Shown here: positions 1 through 8,077 of the stretch, in pieces
How positions within the stretch are numbered: position 1 is the first letter of the stretch
How the letters are laid out: the number at the start of each line of letters is the position of its first letter
NCBI GenBank assembly: GCA_910579425.1
Contig: CAJTVL010000009.1
Span: 19,518 to 83,517 of the forward strand
Origin: an uncultured Lachnospiraceae bacterium
Lineage (GTDB): Bacteria > Bacillota > Clostridia > Lachnospirales > Lachnospiraceae
DNA: 64,000 nucleotides
Direction of reading: 5' to 3'
Notes under the pieces: model-generated
Database searches by the model: none
The model's input: only the letters and a program-made list of their open reading frames with translations
What the model was told of the DNA's origin: nothing
Position numbers and translations under genes: made by a program

Positions 1-140
1 AGCTAAATAAAATCAGAATATCATCTGCATTCTTATTATATCCCCGAAAATAATATAAGTAAAATCAATATTTATTATATTTATCATAATTGTACCTTAT
101 ATTTTTCAGACAAATTCTAATAGTATCGTGTACGGTTATA

Positions 141-149
141 TGGTACAAT
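141..149 (+). promoter_or_regulatory. extended -10 promoter of the methyltransferase gene
   Basis: An extended -10 element (TGG followed by TACAAT at 144-149) lies about 110 bases before the methyltransferase start. No convincing -35 box is seen, as expected for an extended -10 promoter. Transcription would begin near 156 and give a leader of about 100 bases that includes the hairpin at 175-218. Confidence 0.45.
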
Positions 150-174
150 AGAAAGTGCGCTGAGGCACACGCAG

Positions 175-218
175 GCCGCAAGGCATCCCCCCATCTCCGA
201 TGGGTTCCTCCTTGCGGC
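175..218 (+). other. leader hairpin upstream of methyltransferase
   Basis: A 9-base perfect stem (GCCGCAAGG at 175-183 with CCTTGCGGC at 210-218) encloses a second inverted repeat (CCCATC with GATGGG). It sits between the inferred promoter and the ribosome binding site at about 245-252. No U-run follows, so it is more likely a structured leader than a terminator. Confidence 0.5.
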
Positions 219-259
219 AAGTTACAATATGAAAAACAGTCAACAAAGGAGGTTCCAAA

Positions 260-1144
260 TTGAATACCTATTGGTCTCAATATGTACAGAAAACAGAAGA
301 GCTTTATCTCTCTCGTTCCCTCAAATTTCATTCGGGGAACATGGATCAGTGGATCCATGCCCTGGGACTGCGTGACGGAATGAAAATCCTCGAAGTGGGC
401 TGTGCCGGCGGCCTTCTCTGCCATCGTCTGAAAGAACGGCTTCCAAATTCTGAAATTACCGGGCTGGATTTTGATACCGGCCATATTGATTACGCGAAAG
501 AAAAAGCGAAAGAGCTGAACCTCTCCTGCAAATTTGTCGCAGGGGACGCAACACAACTGCCCTTTGAGGATAATTCTTTCGATATTTGCTATTCACACAC
601 CGTAATGAATTTCTGTGATCCGGACAAATTCACAGCCGAGCAGTATCGGGTGCTAAGGCCCGGCGGCAGAATAATTGTGATGGATGTGTACGGCAAGGGT
701 CTGAAACCGGAAGAATGGATTCCAACTGAGGATTGCGAGGAAAAGGAGCTGTTTGACAAAATCTGGGATGCGGCGTCTAAGACTCCTCAAAGCCAGATTA
801 AACGATATGAAAACAGAACGGAAAAATACTTTTCTCACCTTGCATCACGGGGTTTTAAGAATATCTCTATAGATGCAATGGCCTGTGTAAATTACGCCCC
901 GGACTGTGATAACGTTGATGATAAAACGGCACGTGCCCAGATCAATGACGACCGGATAACCGAGCTTTGCAGTGTGGAAAAAGCCCGCAAAATGGCTCCC
1001 GATGCTTTAAGCAAAACGGAATATCAGACTCTTCTTGATATGATCAACCGCAGATATGACAGAAAAATCCGGCAATATGAGCAGGGAGAGAAAAGCTGGG
1101 AGTTCCGCATTGCAACTACTGTGCTGATCAGCGGAAGCAAATAA
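260..1144 (+). CDS. class I SAM-dependent methyltransferase
   Basis: 294 residues. Motif I (EVGCAGG, about residues 46-52) and the following acidic strand (GLDFD) are those of the Rossmann-fold SAM-binding domain of the Methyltransf_11/UbiE-like superfamily. A later 'DNSFDICYSHTVMNF' stretch corresponds to motif IV and the post-motif helix. The start is TTG, preceded by AAAGGAGG at a good distance. The C-terminal half (about residues 160-294) is less typical and may determine the substrate, which cannot be named. The gene stands alone, reads towards the convergent lar operon, and has its own promoter and structured leader. It is probably cytosolic because no signal or membrane segment is seen. 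Confidence 0.8.
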   Translation: MNTYWSQYVQKTEELYLSRSLKFHSGNMDQWIHALGLRDGMKILEVGCAGGLLCHRLKERLPNSEITGLDFDTGHIDYAKEKAKELNLSCKFVAGDATQLPFEDNSFDICYSHTVMNFCDPDKFTAEQYRVLRPGGRIIVMDVYGKGLKPEEWIPTEDCEEKELFDKIWDAASKTPQSQIKRYENRTEKYFSHLASRGFKNISIDAMACVNYAPDCDNVDDKTARAQINDDRITELCSVEKARKMAPDALSKTEYQTLLDMINRRYDRKIRQYEQGEKSWEFRIATTVLISGSK

Positions 1145-1192
1145 CACCGGAGTGCATTGAAAACACTGAAAAAGCCCCCGGTCTATAGATTT

Positions 1193-2020
1193 CTAATATC
1201 GTTTAATGATATTTTCCGGGACAGTCTCATCCATACTCCCGGAACGAAACCCCTCCAGATCCAACGTGATATAAGGATATCCCAGTCCTTTCAGAAAAGA
1301 GACGATCTCCCCCTTATGTCCCATGAGCTTTTCGAAATCCGTCCCGCACACCTCTATCCTTGCAATGTCCCCGTGGACGCGCAGCCGCACATTCTGAAAG
1401 GCAAAGCGCTTTAAAAATTCCTCCCCCTTTCCCACCTGCTCCAGCTTTTCATAGGTCAAAGCCGTCCCATAGGGGAATCTGGTGGCAAGACAGGGGGCGG
1501 CGGGCTTTGAAGCCGCCGAAAGGCCATACTCCTCTGCCAGCTCCCTGACCTGTGCCTTCGTAAATCCCGCCCGGGCAAGGGGACTGATAATCTGAAGCTC
1601 CTCAAGAGCACGGATACCCGGACGGTATACGTGGAGATCATCCTCATTGGTGCCCTCCAATACCGTGCTTATGCCAAGAGAGGCCGCTTTTTCCAGCATT
1701 TTCAAAAACAGATGCTTTTTACAGCGATAGCAGCGGTCCGCCGGATTATCCGTAATCCCCGCTTCGCCAAGTTCATCCACAGCGAGCACAATATGGCTTG
1801 CCCCTATTTCCCGGCACATTTTTTTTGCCTCCTCGATCTCTCCAGAGGGATGAAGCTTTGTCTGCACCGTTACCGCATATACCGCCTTTCCGCTCTCTTC
1901 TGCGGCCTCACAGGCCAATTTCAAAAGAAGGGCGCTGTCCACCCCTCCTGAGAAAGCTACCATCACATCCTCTCTGGCATACCGGCTCATTTCCTCTAAT
2001 AACTTTTCTTTTTTCTCCAA
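1193..2020 (-). CDS. larE: ATP-dependent sacrificial sulfur transferase LarE
   Basis: 275 residues, the usual LarE length. The N-terminal PP-loop (AFSGGVDSALLLKLA, about residues 22-36) binds ATP. The family adenylates the carboxylates of pyridinium dicarboxylate mononucleotide and supplies sulfur to build the nickel-pincer nucleotide cofactor. 'DRCYRCKKHLF' carries two cysteines in a CxxC arrangement, and 'EGTNEDDLHVYRPGIRALEEL' is a family signature. The start is TTG behind an AGGAGGGG site. It is the last gene of larB-larC-larE, 21 bases after larC. Whether it donates its own cysteine sulfur or uses an iron-sulfur cluster cannot be decided with certainty here. Confidence 0.9.
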   Translation of the reverse strand: MEKKEKLLEEMSRYAREDVMVAFSGGVDSALLLKLACEAAEESGKAVYAVTVQTKLHPSGEIEEAKKMCREIGASHIVLAVDELGEAGITDNPADRCYRCKKHLFLKMLEKAASLGISTVLEGTNEDDLHVYRPGIRALEELQIISPLARAGFTKAQVRELAEEYGLSAASKPAAPCLATRFPYGTALTYEKLEQVGKGEEFLKRFAFQNVRLRVHGDIARIEVCGTDFEKLMGHKGEIVSFLKGLGYPYITLDLEGFRSGSMDETVPENIIKRY

Positions 2021-2041
2021 TTGCCCCTCCTGTTACGTCCC

Positions 2042-3334
2042 TCAAGCCTCCTGGCCGCGTACCGTTTGCAAAAACTCGTCCATCACCTGCTGGAAGGACA
2101 TTCCGCTCTCCTGGGCCAGCCGGATCACACTTTCGTACTCCGGATAGCTGCGCATATGACCGTCCGGAAGCAGACACTTTTTAATCTTCAGTTCCCCTTC
2201 CCTCAGCATCACGGTTGACGCTTCCCGGGGCAGGATGCTTCTCTCCATCCTTATCCTGCGGATGCCTATGGTGGTGGTTTCCTGAAAAATCGTCTGCTCC
2301 AGCACATTCACTTTATCCGCGTCGCAAATCACTGCCAGCTCGTAGGCAGGCCTGTTTTTCTTCATATATACCGGCAAAAAATGGACGTCTCTGGCGCCTT
2401 TTTCCATCAGCCTGTCCATCACGTAGCCAAGAGCCTCCCCGGTGCAGTCGTCAATATTGGTTTCCAGCTTATAAATCACGTCTTCCTCTGCCCGGCCTTC
2501 CTCCTGCGTTTTGGAACATTCCTCAATCAGCATGACCCGGAGCAGGCTTGGTCTTTCATAGCTGCGCTTTCCGGCTCCGATTCCCGTCTTTTTGATCACA
2601 AAACGTCCCGGCAGCCGGTCGGACGTGCCGATAGCCGCGGCAATAGCCGCTCCGGTGGGGGTAATTAACTCTCCCTCCACCCCTGTCATCTCCACAGGGA
2701 TTTTATGGGCCTCCAGGATATTCACCACTGCAGGCACCGGCACCGGCAGAATCCCGTGCTGGCATCTCACCGTTCCTTTCCCCTCGCACAAAAAGGGAAT
2801 CACCGTCTCCGTAATATCCAGATCGTCCAGACACACCGCCGCGCTGATAATATCCACAATAGAATCCACCGCCCCCACCTCATGGAAGTGTACCTGATCC
2901 TCCGGTACGCCGTGGGCCTTTGCCTCCGCTTTTGCCAGGATTTCAAAAATCCGGACCGCGATAGTTCTGGCGCGGTCCGTAATTTCCGCACCGTCAATGA
3001 TCCTGCGTATCTCCGGCATTCCCCTGTGCTCGTGCTCATGGGCTTTCTCATGATGATGCCCATGCTCCGAGTCCTCTCCTCCATGGCTGTGTCCGTGCAG
3101 ATATTCCATATCATGGTCGTGATTCTCATGCGCCTGATCCAAAATCACGTTAAAATCGCAGACGTCCAGCCCGGCTTTGACCACCCGGCTGATTTCTACC
3201 CGAAAGCCCTGCACCGGGAGACTTTTCAGGGCCTTCATAAGCACCTCCTGATCGGCCCCCAAATCCAGAAGCGCAGCCACTGTCATATCGCCGCTTATCC
3301 CCGAGCGGCATTCCAAATATAATGTATTTCCCAT
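2042..3334 (-). CDS. larC: nickel insertion protein LarC (CTP-dependent cyclometallase)
   Basis: About 430 residues with the LarC start 'YLECRSGISGDM' and a histidine-rich segment at about residues 75-108 (HENHDHD...HGHSHGG...HGHHHEKAHEHEH), fitting nickel binding. The family inserts nickel into the pincer cofactor. In Lactiplantibacillus plantarum larC is split and joined by frameshifting; here the frame is continuous. A GTG at 3340 is possible, but the ATG at 3334 is better spaced from the GGAGG. It lies 32 bases after larB and 21 before larE, so co-transcription is likely. Confidence 0.9.
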   Translation of the reverse strand: MGNTLYLECRSGISGDMTVAALLDLGADQEVLMKALKSLPVQGFRVEISRVVKAGLDVCDFNVILDQAHENHDHDMEYLHGHSHGGEDSEHGHHHEKAHEHEHRGMPEIRRIIDGAEITDRARTIAVRIFEILAKAEAKAHGVPEDQVHFHEVGAVDSIVDIISAAVCLDDLDITETVIPFLCEGKGTVRCQHGILPVPVPAVVNILEAHKIPVEMTGVEGELITPTGAAIAAAIGTSDRLPGRFVIKKTGIGAGKRSYERPSLLRVMLIEECSKTQEEGRAEEDVIYKLETNIDDCTGEALGYVMDRLMEKGARDVHFLPVYMKKNRPAYELAVICDADKVNVLEQTIFQETTTIGIRRIRMERSILPREASTVMLREGELKIKKCLLPDGHMRSYPEYESVIRLAQESGMSFQQVMDEFLQTVRGQEA

Positions 3335-3372
3335 TTTCACCTGACCTCCATTTTCTATTCTTTGCAGTGTCC

Positions 3373-4122
3373 TCAGACTTCCTTATCTCCCAATCTGTTG
3401 ATCTGTGTCGCAATGTATCCCGCCCCGTAGCCATTGTCAATATTCACCACCGCAATGCCGTTTGCGCAGGAGTTGATCATAGTAAGCAGGGCCGAAAGGC
3501 CATGCATGCTTGCACCGTACCCCACCGAGGTGGGCACCGCAATCACCGGCCTGCTTACCAGCCCGCCAAGGACACTGGCAAGGGCCCCTTCCATTCCGGC
3601 CACTGCCACCACGCAGTTTGCCTCCTGAATCACATCCAGCCGGGAGAGAAGCCTGTGCAGTCCGCTGACTCCCACGTCGTAGACCCGCTCCACACAGGAG
3701 CCGAAAAACTCTGCGGTCTGGGCTGCCTCCTCCGCCACCGGAATGTCAGCCGTTCCGGCGGTACAGACGGCAATCTTCCCTTTTCGCTCTTTATCCGGCT
3801 TTTCAATCTTTAAAATACGTGAAACCTCATCATAGACTGCCTGCGGCAGGGCCCTTTTCACCAGCTCATACTGCTCTTTTTCGGCTCTGGTACCAAGCAC
3901 CTCCCCATTCTTTTCCAATAATTTTTTAAAAATATTCACCAGGTATTCATCCGGTTTCCCGCTGCAGTACACCACCTCCGGGAACCCGGAGCGAACCTCT
4001 CTGTGGGTATCCAGCTTGGCATAACCCATTTCCTCGAAAGGCTGCTGCCTGAAAAATTTTTCGGCCTCCTCTACGGAAATGCCTCCGGCTTTCACCTGCT
4101 CCAATACCTCTCTTGCTTCCAT
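3373..4122 (-). CDS. larB: LarB, pyridinium dicarboxylate synthase
   Basis: 249 residues from the chosen start, matching the family length. LarB carboxylates and hydrolyses nicotinic acid adenine dinucleotide as the first step of nickel-pincer cofactor synthesis. The N-terminal 'REVLEQVKAGGISVEEAE' helix and the C-terminal AIR-carboxylase-like (PurE) fold with 'VAGMEGALASVLGGL' and 'VPTSVGYGA' are visible. The open frame runs further upstream to 4260, but the ATG at 4122 with GAGAGGAC ahead of it fits the family, and the extra N-terminus looks non-coding. It is the first lar gene, 116 bases after ilvE. Confidence 0.9.
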   Translation of the reverse strand: MEAREVLEQVKAGGISVEEAEKFFRQQPFEEMGYAKLDTHREVRSGFPEVVYCSGKPDEYLVNIFKKLLEKNGEVLGTRAEKEQYELVKRALPQAVYDEVSRILKIEKPDKERKGKIAVCTAGTADIPVAEEAAQTAEFFGSCVERVYDVGVSGLHRLLSRLDVIQEANCVVAVAGMEGALASVLGGLVSRPVIAVPTSVGYGASMHGLSALLTMINSCANGIAVVNIDNGYGAGYIATQINRLGDKEV

Positions 4123-4238
4123 ATAAATCTGTCCTCTCATTGAACTGAAAAGCATCCAGACCCAAAGGCCTGAATGCTTATCTCCCTCAGGGCGATCTTC
4201 CCGTCCTGCATCTGTTCTGACATTTCTTTCCGTCAGGC

Positions 4239-5264
4239 TTACTTCACTTCCACAACCCATCCCTGGGGCGCTTCGATCGTTCCCATCTGGATCCCTGTCA
4301 ATGTGTCGTAAAGCTTCTTCGTTACAGGGCCCATCTCTGTCATACCGCTGTCAAAGGTAATTTCCTTACCGTGATCCACCACTCTGCCTACCGGAGAAAT
4401 CACTGCCGCCGTGCCGCACAGCCCACATTCTGCAAAACTCTCAAGCTCCCCGGCGTAAACCTCTCTCTCTTCGGTTTCCAGCCCCAGATAGTCTCTCGCC
4501 ACCTGCATCAGGGAGCGTCTTGTAATAGAAGGAAGAATACTCTCCGACTTGGGAGTAACTACCTTTCCGTCCCGGGTCACGAACAGGAAGTTAGCTCCTC
4601 CTGTCTCCTCCACCTTCGTCCTGGTGGCGGCATCCAAATACATATTTTCATCATACCCCTGATTGTGGGCATCCACAATGGCATGAAGACTCATGGCATA
4701 ATTAAGGCCCGCCTTGATATGACCCGTACCCTTGGGGGCGGCCCGGTCAAAATCACTGATGCGGATGGTCAGCGGTTTCACACCGCCTTTGAAATAAGGG
4801 CCCACCGGCGTGGTAAATACTCTGAACTGGTATTCCTGCGCAGGCTTCACACCGATGACAGGGCTGCTGCCGAACATATAGGGACGCACATACAAAGTAG
4901 CGCCGCTTCCGTAAGGAGGCACATAAGCTTCGTTGGCCTTAACGGTTCTAAGCACGGCCTCCACAAATTTTTCTTTAGGAAAAACAGGCATTTCCAGACG
5001 GGCAGCGCTCTGCTCCATCCTCTCGCCGTTTAAATCCGGGCGAAACGTCACGATACGCCCGTCCGCAGTGGTATATGCTTTCATTCCCTCAAATATTGTC
5101 TGCGCATACTGAAGGACGCCTGCACACTCGCTGATGACCACCTTGTCATCCTCTGTCAGGACACCCTCATCCCAGGCTCCGTTTTTAAAATTCGATACAA
5201 ATCTGTAGTCCGTGTGGAGATAACCAAATCCAAGATTGGCCCAGTCAATGTTTTTCTTTTCCAC
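4239..5264 (-). CDS. ilvE: branched-chain amino acid aminotransferase
   Basis: 341 residues, typical of the longer (group II, eukaryote-like) PLP fold-type IV BCATs. It interconverts valine, leucine and isoleucine with their 2-keto acids using glutamate/2-oxoglutarate. 'FEGMKAY', 'LYVRPYMFGSSPVIGVKPA', 'GHIKAGLNYAMSL' (containing the PLP lysine) and 'EETGGANFLFV' are family signatures. The start is GTG, preceded by AGAGGGG. It begins 27 bases after dfrA, and the two probably share the dfrA promoter. The link to the downstream lar genes is positional only. Confidence 0.92.
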   Translation of the reverse strand: MEKKNIDWANLGFGYLHTDYRFVSNFKNGAWDEGVLTEDDKVVISECAGVLQYAQTIFEGMKAYTTADGRIVTFRPDLNGERMEQSAARLEMPVFPKEKFVEAVLRTVKANEAYVPPYGSGATLYVRPYMFGSSPVIGVKPAQEYQFRVFTTPVGPYFKGGVKPLTIRISDFDRAAPKGTGHIKAGLNYAMSLHAIVDAHNQGYDENMYLDAATRTKVEETGGANFLFVTRDGKVVTPKSESILPSITRRSLMQVARDYLGLETEEREVYAGELESFAECGLCGTAAVISPVGRVVDHGKEITFDSGMTEMGPVTKKLYDTLTGIQMGTIEAPQGWVVEVK

Positions 5265-5291
5265 AAATATCGCCCCTCTCTTCTGTCTTTA

Positions 5292-5828
5292 CTATTTATG
5301 GGTTTTATTATTATCCCTTTTAACGGAAAAGTCAATAGCGTCTTTCTTCTCATATTTCAGGAAATGATAGGTCACATCAAAATAGGTCTGCTCCTCGCTG
5401 TCCGCCGCAAGCCGCCATCCGGGCTGCGCATCCAAATCCGGGAAAAAGGCATCCGCTTGATAACGGCAGTGGATTTTGGTTACATGGGCCACCCTGCAGT
5501 AAGGCAAAAGCTGCCGGTACACGCTCTCTCCGCCGATCACATAGATCTGCTCCCGGGGATATTTCCGCAATTCTTCAAACAGCTCCTCCAGATCATGCGC
5601 CACCTTTGCGCCCTTTACCTGAAAGTCCCGGCTGGATGAGAGAATGACATTGACCCGCCCGGGCAGGGGCATTTTCTGGGGAAAAGTGGAGAGCGTCTTT
5701 CGCCCATACACCACCACCTTTCCCTCGGTCTCCTGTCTGAAAAGCCTGTGATCCGCCGGAATTGCGATCAGCAGTTCATTTTTATTTCCAATGGCCCAGT
5801 TATCGTCGGCCGCTACCATAAGATTCAT
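5292..5828 (-). CDS. dfrA: dihydrofolate reductase
   Basis: 178 residues from the ATG at 5828, which has AGGAGG ahead of it. The frame remains open upstream to 5978, but that part overlaps the promoter and is not DHFR-like. The fold starts with 'MVAADDNWAIGNKNELL', where an aspartate-tryptophan pair and the substrate loop are recognisable. 'VVYGRKTLSTFP' (NADPH-binding), 'NVILSSS' and 'IYVIGGESVYRQLLPYC' complete the family pattern. It reduces dihydrofolate to tetrahydrofolate with NADPH. It is divergent from moxR and first of the dfrA-ilvE(-larBCE) run. No thyA is adjacent. Confidence 0.92.
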   Translation of the reverse strand: MNLMVAADDNWAIGNKNELLIAIPADHRLFRQETEGKVVVYGRKTLSTFPQKMPLPGRVNVILSSSRDFQVKGAKVAHDLEELFEELRKYPREQIYVIGGESVYRQLLPYCRVAHVTKIHCRYQADAFFPDLDAQPGWRLAADSEEQTYFDVTYHFLKYEKKDAIDFSVKRDNNKTHK

Positions 5829-5858
5829 TTCAACCTGTGCCTCCTGCTCTTTTCCTTC

Positions 5859-5887
5859 ATTATACAAGGTGAGCCGGGAGAATACAA
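5859..5887 (-). promoter_or_regulatory. sigma-A promoter for dfrA
   Basis: On the minus strand a TTGTAT box (5882-5887) is followed after 17 bases by a perfect TATAAT (5859-5864) with an upstream TG (extended -10). Transcription would start near 5852, about 25 bases before the dfrA ATG. Confidence 0.65.
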
Positions 5888-5976
5888 AACTTTTTTCCGG
5901 GAACTGCTTTTTGGTTGTTTTTTCTCCCATTAAGTCGTAAAATAAAAGAAAAAACTCCGGAAGAGAGGACTGTGCC

Positions 5977-6921
5977 ATGGACTTATCCGTACTGCATGCT
6001 TTAAAGGAAAATATCTCTCAGGTCATAATCGGCAATGAATCCACCGTGACTCTGCTCCTGACTGCCATACTGGCCCGGGGGCATGTATTGCTGGAGGATG
6101 TCCCCGGCACCGGCAAGACCATGCTGGCCAAGGCTCTTGCCAAATCCATCCGGGGACAGTTCGGCCGCATACAGTTTACGCCCGATCTGCTTCCCTCAGA
6201 CGTCACCGGCCTGAACTATTTCGATTCCAAAACCGGCGGATTTGTTTTTTCCAGGGGCCCTGCTTTCTGCAACATCCTGCTGGCGGACGAGATCAACCGT
6301 GCAACGCCCAAAACTCAAAGCAGCCTCTTAGAGTGTATGGCAGAACGCCAGATTACCGTGGACGGCACAACCCGGCCTTTGGAGGAACCCTTTTTAGTCA
6401 TTGCCACCCAGAATCCTTTAGAGACCCTTGGAACCTTTCCTCTGCCCGAGGCTCAAATGGACCGGTTCCTTATGAAGATTTCCATGACTTCTCTGGATGA
6501 AGCCCAGGAGCTTGCCCTCATAGAGCGGTTCCTTACCAGGGAACCCCTCACAGAACTGACTTCCGTGTGCGATCTCTCCTCCATCCTGGAGCTGCAAAAG
6601 CAGTGCCAGAATATTTATGTGCATCCCGATCTGCTCAAATATATGGTCTCTGTCATCCATGCCACCCGCAAACATCCAAAGGCCGCCTCCGGCGTCAGCC
6701 CCAGGGGAACTCTTGCTTTCCTGCGTTCTTCCCAGGCTTATGCCATGGTTTCGGGACGCTCCTACGTGGTGCCGGAGGATATTAAGGCGGTAGCCTGCCC
6801 GGTGCTTGCCCACCGCCTGAGCCTGGCAGCAGCGGCCGATACCTCCCGGGGCGCCGGCCTGGTAATCGGCGAGATTCTTGCCCAGGTTCCTGTTCCCACC
6901 GAAAACTGGGAAGAAAGGTAA
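5977..6921 (+). CDS. MoxR-family AAA+ ATPase
   Basis: 314 residues. Walker A 'GTGKT' at residues 44-48, Walker B 'NILLADEINRATPKTQ' and sensor region 'VIATQNPLETLGTFPLPEAQMDRF' are textbook MoxR. MoxR proteins act as chaperone-like ATPases, usually encoded next to DUF58 and transglutaminase or VWA proteins. Here the next gene, 5 bases on, is a DUF58 protein. GAGAGGA precedes the ATG. It is divergent from dfrA with about 150 bases between. The substrate is unknown. Confidence 0.9.
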   Translation: MDLSVLHALKENISQVIIGNESTVTLLLTAILARGHVLLEDVPGTGKTMLAKALAKSIRGQFGRIQFTPDLLPSDVTGLNYFDSKTGGFVFSRGPAFCNILLADEINRATPKTQSSLLECMAERQITVDGTTRPLEEPFLVIATQNPLETLGTFPLPEAQMDRFLMKISMTSLDEAQELALIERFLTREPLTELTSVCDLSSILELQKQCQNIYVHPDLLKYMVSVIHATRKHPKAASGVSPRGTLAFLRSSQAYAMVSGRSYVVPEDIKAVACPVLAHRLSLAAAADTSRGAGLVIGEILAQVPVPTENWEER

Positions 6922-6926
6922 CTGTC

Positions 6927-8051
6927 ATGTTTCTTTTGCTTTTGCTTTGCATTCTCCTGGCCTGGTTCCTCAGTCAAAAGCTTTACGCCAGGTACTGGTG
7001 CAACGGGCTGTCCGTGGAAATTGAATTTCAGGAACGCTTTCTCTATGAGGGCGATACCTCCGCCATGAAAGAAATCGTGGTCAATGATAAGCTCCTTCCC
7101 CTTCCTGCCCTGGAAATCCGTTTTTCCTCCAACAGGAACCTGGAATTTTTAAGCGAGGCCAGCGCCAACACAAGCTCTACCGACCGAAGCTATAAGAGGG
7201 ATGTTTTTTCCTTTCTCTTCCATCAAAGGATTGAGCGGACGCTGCCTTTTATCGCCCACAAAAGGGGCTTGTATGAAATTTTCGACGTGAGCATTACCGG
7301 ATATGATTTCTTTTTCCGGTCCGGACACTACGCGGAAACTCATCAGGATACCGTGCTTTATGTATATCCCAGGCAGGTGGACACTTACCGCATTGCCCTG
7401 CTGTGCCAGGCTGTTTCCGGTATGCTTCTCTCCCGCAGCCGCCTCTATCCCGATCCCTTTGAGTTCAGCGGCATTCGGGAATACCGCAGGGAAGATCCCA
7501 TGAACCATATCAACTGGAAGGCCTCTGCCCGGACCGGGAATCTGATGGTCAATCAGTTCGACTCCACCACCAGCATTTCTTTAAGCATCCTTTTTGATAT
7601 AGAGGACAGGCTCATCCTGAAATATGAGGAATTGGTGGAAGAAACCATCCGCATCGTATCCTCCCTGTGCGGCCGTCTTGTAAAAGACAGAATGTCCTTT
7701 CATGTGGCAGGCAACGGCCTTGATCCTGTGACAGAGACGCCTTTTTCCATGTACATAAAAGCAGGCGGCGGAAAAATTCAGGAGCTGAACCAGAAGCTTG
7801 CCTGTATTGACATTGCCCAAACCGTTTATTCCGCCATAGAATTACTGGAAAAAGAAGCCGGCCTGCGGCGGACGGACCATACCTATATCTTTATCTCCAA
7901 AAACAGAGAGGACGACTTAAGAGGCGCCATGCGCGCTCTGGCCGGCGCCGGAAATCAAATTCTCTGGGTACTTCCCATAAAAGCCGCAGACGCTTCTTCT
8001 CTTGATTTCTCTCCAATCCCCCATGTGACCATGCTGCCATGGGAAATCTAA
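6927..8051 (+). CDS. DUF58 domain membrane-anchored protein
   Basis: 374 residues. One N-terminal hydrophobic segment (about residues 2-15) precedes a beta-rich region, then the DUF58 signature 'GIREYRREDPMNHINWKASARTGNLMVNQFD' at roughly residues 183-213. DUF58 has a VWA-like fold and is almost always encoded beside a MoxR ATPase, as here. The ribosome binding site (GAAAGG) lies inside the end of moxR, indicating translational coupling. The role is inferred to be assembly or maturation of an envelope complex; no substrate is identifiable. Confidence 0.88.
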   Translation: MFLLLLLCILLAWFLSQKLYARYWCNGLSVEIEFQERFLYEGDTSAMKEIVVNDKLLPLPALEIRFSSNRNLEFLSEASANTSSTDRSYKRDVFSFLFHQRIERTLPFIAHKRGLYEIFDVSITGYDFFFRSGHYAETHQDTVLYVYPRQVDTYRIALLCQAVSGMLLSRSRLYPDPFEFSGIREYRREDPMNHINWKASARTGNLMVNQFDSTTSISLSILFDIEDRLILKYEELVEETIRIVSSLCGRLVKDRMSFHVAGNGLDPVTETPFSMYIKAGGGKIQELNQKLACIDIAQTVYSAIELLEKEAGLRRTDHTYIFISKNREDDLRGAMRALAGAGNQILWVLPIKAADASSLDFSPIPHVTMLPWEI

Positions 8052-8077
8052 TCCACCGGAAAGGCAGGTATTGTACC

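Noticed and set aside
14..556. Minus-strand open frame antisense to the methyltransferase, and similar long antisense frames across larC, pheT, the MBL-fold gene, GH31, GH13 and GH127
   Set aside because: They lack ribosome binding sites and family motifs and mirror the codon structure of strong genes on the other strand.
1145..1192. Terminator between the methyltransferase and larE
   Set aside because: Only short, interrupted complementarity (ACCGG/CCGGT) was found; not convincing.
2042..3340. Programmed frameshift in larC as in L. plantarum
   Set aside because: The reading frame is continuous from the start through the C-terminal domain.
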